From: an uncultured OM182 clade bacterium
GTDB lineage: Bacteria; Pseudomonadota; Gammaproteobacteria; Pseudomonadales; Azotimanducaceae
Reading direction: 5' to 3'
Assembly: GCA_905182025.1 (NCBI GenBank)
Contig: CAJJAA010000016.1
Span: 51,576-115,575 of the forward strand
DNA length: 64,000 nt
Part shown: piece by piece, positions 16,666 through 24,627 of the stretch
Layout: each line of letters starts with the position of its first letter
Position numbering within the stretch: position 1 is the stretch's first letter
Notes under the pieces: generated by a model
What the model was told of the DNA's origin: nothing
Databases searched by the model: none
The model's input: only the letters and a program-made list of their open reading frames with translations
Position numbers and translations under genes: made by a program

Positions 16666-18444
16666 CTACGCAAAGATGCCATGTAAATACCATTGGTCTA
16701 ATGCTGCGTGTTTAAATATCCAATACAAACTGCCATCCGGTTGGCTGGCGATGTAGTAGTCTCTTGTCAGCGGTTTGTTGAGTGGTTTATCCCACCAGCC
16801 ATAATCGATTCGTTCAGGCCCCTTTATTAACGTCAGCTTGTTTGTAATACATGGGCTGTTTCCAATCATCTTTAAGGCTTTCGGCGTTGGAAGAATAAAG
16901 GCCGGCCGTATAGGTGGCGATTTTCTGCTAAGTGCAGTTGAAGGTTTTTTATCAAGAGCCGTAGAAAGCTTTTTATTCGAAACAGCTGAAGGCTTTTTAT
17001 TTGCAAAGGCTGAAGGCTCTCTACCTAGCGCTGCCGAAGGCTCCTTAAAGGCCGAGAGAGGCTGCCATGATTTTTCTGGACGGTGGTCATCGGCAAGGGC
17101 GAGCCGAAAACAGTGCTCTTCGCCGAGGCGGGTATGCAGCATATTGAGCAATAAATTTTCATTTGGCTGGTTCTTCAGAAAATTATTGCCCGCTGACACA
17201 CTGCCATGTGGCGAAAAATCCTTATCTGAAAAAGAGTGATCAGAAAACAAATCTGTTGTTTCTGATTGGGTCGAGAAAAGTTGGTTGCTCGATAATGCGA
17301 TGGCATCGACTTCCTTGATGTCATTAATTTGATCAAGCTTTAATTGGCTTAATGTCATGAATGCTTTTGGTTCATTTTCTGCGTTAGCAAGATGGATGCT
17401 AAAGGATTTTTTACCGTGATTTCTGTGACAGAAATGCCATGTGAATTGATTCGTTTGTAATTGTCTGGCTGTTAAAAAATCTGAAAGCTCTTTGAGTAAG
17501 CGCTTAATTGGGAACACTAATGAATTGAGGTTGTCGACGTCCGAAAGAAAGGTGATGTCATGATAGAAGTTGGCTTTTTGGCTGATGAAGTTTTGTGGAT
17601 CGGGTTTGTCGCCAATAAGTCTTTGCAGATAGTCAGCAAAGTATGTGTCGAATCTTCGGCGCAAGCTGCTCGTTGGCAAGTCAAATACTTTCCTTATATT
17701 ACCGATGCCCATTTGTTGTAATGCTGTGATGTGCTTTGCATCAGTTTGCAGATACTGAACGGGTATATGTTTGATGCTGTCGAGAATCGATTTGCGAGTA
17801 GCTTCGTTAGCACCTTTATGCGTATTGTTATGAACCCCTCGGGTTGTTCCTGTAGGAGACGAGGGACTTGTTGTCTGCATTGAAGTGCTGAATCTTGCTA
17901 GCAGTAAAGCGGCCAGTGGCGTGTGGTTAACTGCCATGACGGGATGATAGCCAAGCTGATGTAAACCATTGCGGATCAAGTTGCTTAGATTATCAATGCC
18001 TTTAAAAAGGCTTAGGCATCCTGTTATGTCGAGTAACAAACAGTCTGGGGACTTTATGGTTACATTAGGTGTGAATTGATAAGCCCATTGCGCAAGATGC
18101 GACAGTGTTGCAACTTCTTTGTCTGGATCCCGTTCAAATAGACAGATATTGCTACTCAAACTATGGGCTGTATCCATACTTTGTCCGATTGCTATGCCAA
18201 GGTCGAATGCGGATGGACTGATGCGATAAACCCGTCTCTTTTCGGTAATGACGACCGGCCGAGTGTCATCGGGTCGAATACCTCTGCTTAAAATTTCTAG
18301 TGATAGCTGATCGAATACCAAACTTATCCATAATTTCTTTTTAGAGGTGTCCTTAATACTTTCATGAGTATTTTTGCTCACTGGTTTATTAATGACTTCA
18401 TTTGAAGATCTGAAGGAAGAGTGCGGTGGCTTATTGGAGGACAT
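16666..18444 (-). CDS. imuB: ImuB, Y-family polymerase-like translesion synthesis protein
   Basis: ImuB is the catalytically inactive Y-family polymerase homologue that bridges ImuA, the DnaE2 polymerase and the sliding clamp. It has about 592 residues from ATG 18444, which overlaps the imuA end by 14 bases; longer in-frame starts run deep into imuA. KLWISLVFDQLSLEIL, RVYRISPSAFDLGIAIGQS, DCLLLDITGCLSLFKG and HITALQQMGIGNIRKVFDLP are typical of the family. The C-terminus GPERIDYGWWDKPLNKPLTRDYYIASQPDGSLYWIFK is the conserved ImuB tail. Before it lies an unusual block of five 8-residue repeats. Expression should follow the LexA box upstream of imuA. No dnaE2/imuC gene is in the window. Confidence 0.9.
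   Translation of the reverse strand: MSSNKPPHSSFRSSNEVINKPVSKNTHESIKDTSKKKLWISLVFDQLSLEILSRGIRPDDTRPVVITEKRRVYRISPSAFDLGIAIGQSMDTAHSLSSNICLFERDPDKEVATLSHLAQWAYQFTPNVTIKSPDCLLLDITGCLSLFKGIDNLSNLIRNGLHQLGYHPVMAVNHTPLAALLLARFSTSMQTTSPSSPTGTTRGVHNNTHKGANEATRKSILDSIKHIPVQYLQTDAKHITALQQMGIGNIRKVFDLPTSSLRRRFDTYFADYLQRLIGDKPDPQNFISQKANFYHDITFLSDVDNLNSLVFPIKRLLKELSDFLTARQLQTNQFTWHFCHRNHGKKSFSIHLANAENEPKAFMTLSQLKLDQINDIKEVDAIALSSNQLFSTQSETTDLFSDHSFSDKDFSPHGSVSAGNNFLKNQPNENLLLNMLHTRLGEEHCFRLALADDHRPEKSWQPLSAFKEPSAALGREPSAFANKKPSAVSNKKLSTALDKKPSTALSRKSPPIRPAFILPTPKALKMIGNSPCITNKLTLIKGPERIDYGWWDKPLNKPLTRDYYIASQPDGSLYWIFKHAALDQWYLHGIFA
16924..17043 (-). repeat. 24-nt in-frame tandem repeat within imuB, five units
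   Basis: Five 24-base units encode EPSAALGR, EPSAFANK, KPSAVSNK, KLSTALDK and KPSTALSR. They form a Ser/Lys/Ala-rich linker between the polymerase-like core and the conserved C-terminal tail. The third residue of each unit is Ser and the second Pro in four of five. Confidence 0.8.
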
Positions 18445-19234
18445 AATGCTTGATACCGGAATGCTTAAGTGTCTGCAGGGGTAGGTTGTTTTCTCGCGGT
18501 TGGTTGTTGACGTTAAGTTCATGAAACTCAGGCGTTGTTTGCAGTAGCTGGTCATTAAGTTGCAGACTAAAAGTCTCTGTTGCCCAGCCGCCTTTGCGTT
18601 TTAATATTTTCAGTTTTAAATGCGAATGTTGATTAAAAGCTGAGGCAGGATGAGCTTGTAATTGGATTCTCAGTTCGGCCGGGGATGGGTTTTTGGCATC
18701 ACGACTGTGCCTGAATAGCACGCCAAGACAATGCCCCGCTTTGCAGGCGACTTGAAAGCGCCGCAACTGCATATCTTTCAAGGGTTGTTGGGGCCAGGCG
18801 AGGACTGCTGAGCAACTTTGAGAGGCGAGCGCTTTTTCTAATACCCATAGTGTGTCAGTGCTTTTTTTAGGTGTCACCACCAATACTTTTGAAATATCGA
18901 TGCCCATTGATAATAGTGCTGGCGCGTAAGGGATATAGGGTGGTGCGACCATCAGCAACCATCGGTTCTGATCTTGACTTAGTTGGGATAAAGCGGGTGT
19001 GAGTAATCTAATTTCACCAATACCCGATGTATCAAGCAGGAATTCCGTCAAGCTATTCGTCGGCCATCCAGAGCCGGCAAGGTATTTGTTCAATTCGTCA
19101 TAACCGGTTGAAATGGTTGATGCCGAAGCGCTGTTGATACCATTGGTGTGACTAATATCAGAGGCACGCCAAACATCAGCTTTCTGCAATATTTTCTCTA
19201 GCGAATCTGGCGGCATCAACGCTGTAGGTTTCAT
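18431..19234 (-). CDS. imuA: ImuA, RecA-like translesion synthesis protein
   Basis: This is the 267-residue partner of ImuB, a RecA/SulA-related protein of the SOS mutasome. STGYDELNKYLAGSGWPTNSLTEFL is the family opening. RLLTPALSQLSQDQNRWLLMVAPPYIPYAPALLSMGIDISKVLVV and WVLEKALASQSCSAVLAWP follow in the normal order. A true Walker A lysine motif is not evident, as is usual for ImuA. The start is the ATG at 19234. A near-perfect LexA box lies 150 bases upstream, and imuB overlaps the 3' end, so the two are co-expressed on DNA damage. Confidence 0.9.
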   Translation of the reverse strand: MKPTALMPPDSLEKILQKADVWRASDISHTNGINSASASTISTGYDELNKYLAGSGWPTNSLTEFLLDTSGIGEIRLLTPALSQLSQDQNRWLLMVAPPYIPYAPALLSMGIDISKVLVVTPKKSTDTLWVLEKALASQSCSAVLAWPQQPLKDMQLRRFQVACKAGHCLGVLFRHSRDAKNPSPAELRIQLQAHPASAFNQHSHLKLKILKRKGGWATETFSLQLNDQLLQTTPEFHELNVNNQPRENNLPLQTLKHSGIKHYVLQ

Positions 19235-19268
19235 GTCAATATGGTCACTATGATGATGGTCTTGATTA

Positions 19269-19304
19269 ATTTAGTTACTAATTTAGTTACTGACTTAGCT
19301 ATTA
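19269..19304. repeat. 12-nt degenerate direct repeat, three units
   Basis: ATTTAGTTACTA, ATTTAGTTACTG and ACTTAGCTATTA sit head to tail between the LexA box and the imuA start codon, in the untranslated leader. It may simply be replication slippage. Confidence 0.6.
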
Positions 19305-19384
19305 ATTAGTGATGAATGCTGTCGTGGATAATTTAAGTTGATCATTACACGCTGAAGCTAAGGGATATCTCGGCGCATGATTTA

Positions 19385-19404
19385 TACTGTATTTATATAC
19401 AGTA
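19385..19404 (-). promoter_or_regulatory. LexA box (SOS operator) of imuAB
   Basis: TACTGTATTTATATACAGTA matches the gammaproteobacterial LexA consensus CTGT-N8-ACAG with the preferred flanking TA on both sides. It is 150 bases before imuA and just past the lrp stop, so it serves imuA-imuB and possibly the peroxidase gene behind them. Confidence 0.9.
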
Positions 19405-19498
19405 CTATAGCGATTCAAAAATGGCAATTGAACGTTAGCTATCAAACGAAAATTTAATGTTGTGGCTTTTTGAAAGCCAAGACCAAAGGCTAAGCGGA

Positions 19499-19987
19499 CT
19501 AATTGGGGATAGGTAAGGTTTGTGTTTCTTTAACTTCTTCCATGACGACATAGGTCCTAGAATCACTTACTCCAGGCAGTGTCAGAAGTGTTTCACCTAA
19601 CAGCTTACGATAGGCTTTCATGTCAGCAACCCGGGCTTTGATAAGGTAATCAAAATTGCCCGACACCAGATGACATTCAAGCACCTGTGGCAGTGCAGCG
19701 ACAGCTTGGCTGAACTCAGCAAAAACATCTGCTGAGGTTCGTAGTAGTGATATTTCAACGAAGACTAATAATTCAAGGTTCAATTGTCGCGGGTTGAGTT
19801 TAGCTTGGTATTGCTGAATGTAACCTTGGGCTTCAAGGCGTTTAACGCGTTCTGCGCAAGGTGTGGCGGACAAGCTGATTCTGCGCGCCAATTCTGTATT
19901 GGATAATCGTGCATCCTGTTGCAATTCACGTAGGATCTGTCGATCAACTCGGTCTAGTGATTTATTTTGTATTTCAGAATTTTTCAT
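19499..19987 (-). CDS. Lrp/AsnC family transcriptional regulator
   Basis: This 162-residue feast/famine regulator has an N-terminal winged helix-turn-helix (LDRVDRQILRELQQDARLSNTELARRISLSATPCAERVKRLEAQGYIQ, about residues 11-59). A C-terminal RAM domain follows (ELLVFVEISLL to VVMEEVKE) and would bind amino acids and drive octamer formation. The gene is divergent from alanine dehydrogenase across about 130 bases. By this arrangement, and by the known AldR/BkdR-type pairings, it probably controls that gene in response to alanine or leucine. It has no partner on its own strand; imuA follows behind its own operator. Confidence 0.92.
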   Translation of the reverse strand: MKNSEIQNKSLDRVDRQILRELQQDARLSNTELARRISLSATPCAERVKRLEAQGYIQQYQAKLNPRQLNLELLVFVEISLLRTSADVFAEFSQAVAALPQVLECHLVSGNFDYLIKARVADMKAYRKLLGETLLTLPGVSDSRTYVVMEEVKETQTLPIPN

Positions 19988-20021
19988 AATAAATACGCCA
20001 ATATAATGAGTAAAGACAAAG

Positions 20022-20037
20022 ATAATTGGCTAATTAT
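20022..20037. promoter_or_regulatory. inverted repeat in the lrp-ald intergenic region
   Basis: ATAATT-GGCT-AATTAT is a perfect AT-rich dyad between the divergent Lrp-type regulator and alanine dehydrogenase. Its AT-rich symmetry fits the loose Lrp/AsnC binding preference, so it is a candidate operator for both genes. Confidence 0.4.
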
Positions 20038-20119
20038 AGAGTTATTTAGGTGAGATTCACTATCGGTCGATGAATATACTGTCGCCAATCGACTCGTAAA
20101 CTATTTAGTGGTGAATTTG

Positions 20120-21238
20120 ATGCTTATTGGCGTACCGACAGAAGTGAAAAATCATGAATATCGCGTTGGCTTGATCCCGGCCGGTGTTAGGGAACTGACT
20201 CGACAGGGGCATCAAGTCATGCTCCAAAATGATGCTGGCCTTGGCATTGGCTTTGGTAATGCTGCTTATGAATCTGCCGGCGCCAGAATCGTGGCGACCG
20301 CCGAGGAAATATTTCGCGAAGCAGAGATGATCGTGAAAGTTAAGGAGCCTCAAGCCCACGAGCGAAAATGCCTCAAAGAGGATCAAACACTCTTTACTTA
20401 CCTACACCTAGCGCCTGATTTGCCTCAAACCCAAGATTTGATAGACAGTGGTTCAACCTGCATTGCCTATGAGACGGTCACGGATGCAATGGGACGGTTA
20501 CCCCTATTGGCGCCAATGTCCGAAGTGGCTGGTCGCATGTCTATTCAAGCAGGTGCAATGTGCATGGAAAAGGCTCAAGGCGGGCGAGGCATACTATTAG
20601 GTGGCGTACCGGGTGTTGCTCAGGGCGAAGTATTGGTTCTGGGCGGTGGCGTCGTCGGCCAAAATGCAGCTCAAATGGCTGTTGGTATGGGTGCACGTGT
20701 GACGATCGTTGACCGTTCGATTGATGTATTAAGACGACTCGACAATTTGTTTGGTAATCGTATTCAGACCCTATATTCGACGCACGATGCGGTCGAAGAA
20801 GCCGCCATGAAGGCGGACTTGATTATCGGTGCTGTATTGATTCCAGGTGCTGCGGCCCCAAAGCTCATTACCGCCGAGATGGTGAAGCGAATGCGTGCGG
20901 GTACCGTATTGGTCGACGTCGCGATTGATCAAGGGGGTTGTTTTGAAACATCGAAGGCAACGACCCATGCTGAACCGACTTATATTCTTGATGATGTGGT
21001 CCACTATTGCGTTGCCAATATGCCAGGTGCTGTTGCCCGAACCTCGGCGGCGGCGCTGAATAACGCAACCTTGCCCTATGTACTCGAACTAGCCAATCGC
21101 GGTGTTAAATCGGCCTTGACGGATAATGTTCACTTATTGCATGGCCTGAATGTTTTCCGCGGCCAGGTCACGAATGAATTTGTATCGCAGGCACATCATT
21201 TGCCTTACATCGATCCTCGCAAGGCTATCGCTGCTTAA
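20120..21238 (+). CDS. ald: alanine dehydrogenase
   Basis: This enzyme interconverts L-alanine and pyruvate plus ammonium with NAD+. The N-terminus MLIGVPTEVKNHEYRVGLIPAGV is canonical. VKVKEPQ contains the pyruvate-binding region lysine and TYLHLAPD the catalytic His. The nucleotide fold is EVLVLGGGVVGQNAAQMAVGMGARVTIVD. DVAIDQGGCFETSKATTHAEPTY and HYCVANMPGAVARTSAAALNNATLPYV complete the family pattern. At about 372 residues it is full length. I start at the ATG at 20120, not the in-frame GTGs 3 and 4 codons earlier, because the family begins at M-x-I-G-V-P. It is divergent from an Lrp-family gene that probably regulates it. Confidence 0.95.
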   Translation: MLIGVPTEVKNHEYRVGLIPAGVRELTRQGHQVMLQNDAGLGIGFGNAAYESAGARIVATAEEIFREAEMIVKVKEPQAHERKCLKEDQTLFTYLHLAPDLPQTQDLIDSGSTCIAYETVTDAMGRLPLLAPMSEVAGRMSIQAGAMCMEKAQGGRGILLGGVPGVAQGEVLVLGGGVVGQNAAQMAVGMGARVTIVDRSIDVLRRLDNLFGNRIQTLYSTHDAVEEAAMKADLIIGAVLIPGAAAPKLITAEMVKRMRAGTVLVDVAIDQGGCFETSKATTHAEPTYILDDVVHYCVANMPGAVARTSAAALNNATLPYVLELANRGVKSALTDNVHLLHGLNVFRGQVTNEFVSQAHHLPYIDPRKAIAA

Positions 21239-21462
21239 GGCTGTCTATCGCTCAGGGCTGCGACATCCAAGCGTCGGTCGCGGCGGTTTAGTTGATTGAA
21301 GACTCGGTACGTAGCATAGTCAGGCGCTTTCTCTTCTCAGGAACAACATTGTTTAGTGCGCGATTAAGTCAGATACCTCGGTGGTTGAGCTCTCAAAGGC
21401 GACAACGACAACCTTCACCTAATCGCGGGGCCGCTAATCGTCGTCGGCGGTCAGCTAATTCA

Positions 21463-23616
21463 ATGTTTTTTACCGCTGCAACAATCCCTACCTTTTTCAA
21501 ACTTGGCCTTTCACTGGTTGTCGCAGCATTCATCGTTGGATGTGATTCAAAGGAACACAATGCCTCTGCGTTAACCCCGCCTGTTGCAAAAGTTGACCCT
21601 AAGGTCTTATCAATTCATGGTCATGATCGCATTGATGACTATTATTGGATTCGCGATGACGAGCGTAAAGACCCCGAAGTGTTGTCGTTACTCGAAGCCG
21701 AGAATGCCTATACACAAGCGATGATGGCGCACACAAAACCTCTGCAAGAAACGCTTTACCAAGAGATAAGTGGTAGGTTAATCATTGAAGATAGCTCTGT
21801 CCCGGTAAAGCGCGGTAATTACTATTATCATCGAGAGTTTCGCAGTGGCGGTGAGCACCCTGTCTATTTAAGACGCGAATCATCGAATACTGAAGCCCAT
21901 GTCATATTGGATGTTAACAAGCTGGCGAAGGGACACGAATATTTCAATGTCGGCAATTGGGTCGTGAGTGAAAATGATATCCTCGCGTACGCAGAAGATA
22001 ATGTAAGCCGTCGAATTTACACTATTCGATTTAAGAACTTGAAGACCGGACTGATCCTTGAAGATTCGATACCTAATGCCTCTACCAGCATAGCTTGGGC
22101 TAATGACGGTAAGACTCTGTTCTATGTATTGCGGCATCAAGAAACGATGTTGCCTTATCAGGTTTATCGGCATGTCTTGGGGACAACCAATGATCAGGAT
22201 GTACTCATCTATGAGGAAGAGGATCATAGCTTCTATACCTCGGTTTATACGAGTAGAAGTCAAGGTTTCGTCATCATCTCGAGTTCCAGTACAGACTCTT
22301 CAGAAATACGATTAGTCGATGCAAATAACCCAACCGAGCCCTTAAGACTTTTCCTGCCGAGAGAAGAAAAGCTCGAATATCGCATTCGGCACAGTAAGGA
22401 TACTTTTTTCATTCTGACAAACTGGCAGGCGGAAAATTTCCGGGTCATGCAAGTATCGAGTCAGACCTTAGGAGATAAATCCCTTTGGGAAGAAGTGGTG
22501 CCGCATGATCCCGATACGTTAATTCAAGATATCGAGCTGTTTGACAATTTTCTTGTCATCGACGAGCGCAACAAAGGTTTGACAAATTTGCGTGTGATTA
22601 ACCGATTAAGCGATGAAGAAAGATTGATTGGGTTTCCTGATCCAAGTTACACAGTCCACCTGCATTCAAACCCGGAGGTGTCATCAACACAGGTTCGATA
22701 CGTCTATTCCAGTCTAACAACGCCAGATTCAATATTTGAATACGATTTGTATACAGGCTCCTCAAGCCTATTAAAGCGCGACAAGGTGCTAGGTGGATTT
22801 AATATTGATAACTACCGTTCAGAGAGAATCGATATTGTAGCTCGGGATGGTAGCTTAGTGCCCGTTTCACTCGTCTACCGTGCCGACATGAAGGCAAAGG
22901 GTGAAAATCCGATATATATTTACGCCTACGGCGCTTACGGCTATTCCGCTAACCCGCAATTTAGTGCAAAACGGATATCCCTGTTGGATCGTGGATTCGT
23001 TTTTGCGATGGTCCATGTTAGAGGTGGCGAAGACAAGGGGCGAAACTGGTACGAACAGGGCAAATTACTTAACAAAAAAAACACCTTCTGGGATTTCATC
23101 GATGCAACAGACGCATTGGTTGAGCAGGGTTATGGCCATTCGAAAAAAGTATTTGCGATGGGCGGGTCAGCCGGCGGTTTACTGATGGGGGTTGTCGCAA
23201 ACGAAGCGCCAGAAAAGTATCTCGGCGTTGTTGCTCATGTTCCCTTCGTTGATGTTGTGACAACGATGTTGGATGAAAGTATTCCTTTAACCACTGGCGA
23301 ATTTTCAGAGTGGGGTAATCCAATGAATAAAGAATACTATGATTATATGTTGTCCTATTCGCCCTACGATCAGATAAGCGATCAGGACTACCCCAACATT
23401 TTTGTGACGACAGGTCTGTATGATTCACAAGTTCAATACTTTGAACCTGTAAAATGGGTGTCAAAACTCAGACAATTAAAGCAAAACGAGAACAAGTTGC
23501 TGATCGATATCAACATGAGCACCGGTCACAGTGGTTCATCTGGACGATACGAACGTTATCGAAAAGATGCACTGGAGTACGCATTTATTCTTGATACGCT
23601 ATCTCTGGGTAATTAA
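21463..23616 (+). CDS. S9 family peptidase (oligopeptidase B/prolyl oligopeptidase type), lipoprotein
   Basis: This serine peptidase has about 717 residues from ATG 21463. Its start FFKLGLSLVVAAFIVGCDS is a lipoprotein signal with the Cys of VGC as anchor. An in-frame TTG at 21292 would add 57 Arg-rich residues that look non-native. An N-terminal beta-propeller (DDYYWIRDDERKDPEVLSLLEAEN, GNYYYHREFRSGGEHPVYLRR) precedes the catalytic domain. The nucleophile is in AMGGSAGGLLMG, the acid in TGLYDSQVQYFEPVKW and the His in STGHSG. It cleaves small peptides, probably after basic residues or proline, in the periplasm. No operon partner is seen. Confidence 0.88.
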   Translation: MFFTAATIPTFFKLGLSLVVAAFIVGCDSKEHNASALTPPVAKVDPKVLSIHGHDRIDDYYWIRDDERKDPEVLSLLEAENAYTQAMMAHTKPLQETLYQEISGRLIIEDSSVPVKRGNYYYHREFRSGGEHPVYLRRESSNTEAHVILDVNKLAKGHEYFNVGNWVVSENDILAYAEDNVSRRIYTIRFKNLKTGLILEDSIPNASTSIAWANDGKTLFYVLRHQETMLPYQVYRHVLGTTNDQDVLIYEEEDHSFYTSVYTSRSQGFVIISSSSTDSSEIRLVDANNPTEPLRLFLPREEKLEYRIRHSKDTFFILTNWQAENFRVMQVSSQTLGDKSLWEEVVPHDPDTLIQDIELFDNFLVIDERNKGLTNLRVINRLSDEERLIGFPDPSYTVHLHSNPEVSSTQVRYVYSSLTTPDSIFEYDLYTGSSSLLKRDKVLGGFNIDNYRSERIDIVARDGSLVPVSLVYRADMKAKGENPIYIYAYGAYGYSANPQFSAKRISLLDRGFVFAMVHVRGGEDKGRNWYEQGKLLNKKNTFWDFIDATDALVEQGYGHSKKVFAMGGSAGGLLMGVVANEAPEKYLGVVAHVPFVDVVTTMLDESIPLTTGEFSEWGNPMNKEYYDYMLSYSPYDQISDQDYPNIFVTTGLYDSQVQYFEPVKWVSKLRQLKQNENKLLIDINMSTGHSGSSGRYERYRKDALEYAFILDTLSLGN

Positions 23617-24627
23617 CGTTCTGTAAAGCTTCTCGCGCCCGAAGAAGTTTGAGCTCGTCTGTATCTTCGCTTTTAGCGACAGCTCTCATATCGTTCGATT
23701 TTAACGCGACCTGCATCCAGCAATCACAGCTGTTGGTTCTAAATGTTGTCAACGTCTAAATGCATCTCGGCGGTTAACGCGAGACCTGCACTATTCATTA
23801 TACAGGTGCCGGAAAACCAACGATTAAATCAATTCGTTACTGGGCACTGCCAGCGGCATGCACTGAGAATCTAAAGCTCAAAACCGACTAGCATGCTTTT
23901 CCGCTCTATGAAAAATATCGCATGAAACGCTTATTGACGAGTCAGCCTAACAAGCGATTGCTCTTCGATGTTGATCTGTGTGGCTGAATTGTTCCTTACC
24001 GAAACCATTGGCCGCGCTCTTATTGAAACGAATCGTCGCGTTAATTTCACAACAACGCCAGCCATTGTGAACCATTGCAGCAAGCCAAGGACTTTTGACA
24101 TTGGTGGATTGCACACGCGGTTTAGCAGGGCCTGTAGACACATGCAGAGCTATCCAAAAACAATAGTGATAAGTCGCAATAGTAATTTTTTGTTGATCGC
24201 ACATCCTTATGCGGCATGCGTCGTTATTAACATGTCCCACTATTTTTCCGTTTAGGGCTAAATCTCGGACGACAGCAAGATGCTCGTGGCGGCTCTCGTT
24301 AGGTCGGCGAAGTACGTATTTCTTTTGGTAATAAAAATTAGCAAATGTTCGTAATACAGCGTCTCTGAACCCCTCAGATTCATTGGCCGCCCCAGACTAT
24401 GAAGGTTAGTTACAAAAGGTTATTTACAAAAGCTTGGCTGACAGTTAGTTACAAAAGTTTACTCAACTAGACCGTGCGGAAACAAGGAGTTGGAATTAAT
24501 TCAGTATTGTCTTATTTGTAAATGTAGAGATGAACATCGGGTTGAAGAAAAACCAGTTCAAATTTAGGTGTCTACACCAACATTTTACTGATGTTCGCTT
24601 TGTAATTAATGATAAATGGGGCTTTCT
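23617..24627. other. intergenic region of about 1 kb without a credible gene
   Basis: Short open frames exist on both strands (about 23.95-24.25 kb), but none has a ribosome-binding site or recognisable protein text. The only structured element is the triple 14-mer at 24405-24457. A GATGAACATC/GATGTTC pair (24530 and 24590 region) could form a leader hairpin before the lipoprotein gene. Confidence 0.5.
24405..24457. repeat. three direct copies of a 14-mer GTTAnTTACAAAAG
   Basis: GTTAGTTACAAAAG (24405-24418), GTTATTTACAAAAG (24419-24432) and GTTAGTTACAAAAG (24444-24457) lie about 170 bases upstream of the lipoprotein gene. The first two are contiguous and the third is 11 bases away. Confidence 0.7.

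Noticed and set aside
16838..17239. 133-residue open frame on the plus strand opposite imuB
   Set aside because: It is an antisense shadow kept open by the 24-nt repeat array; the minus strand encodes a clear ImuB.
23931..24255. Overlapping small open frames on both strands
   Set aside because: No ribosome-binding site, no recognisable protein text, and neither frame is better than the other; treated as chance.
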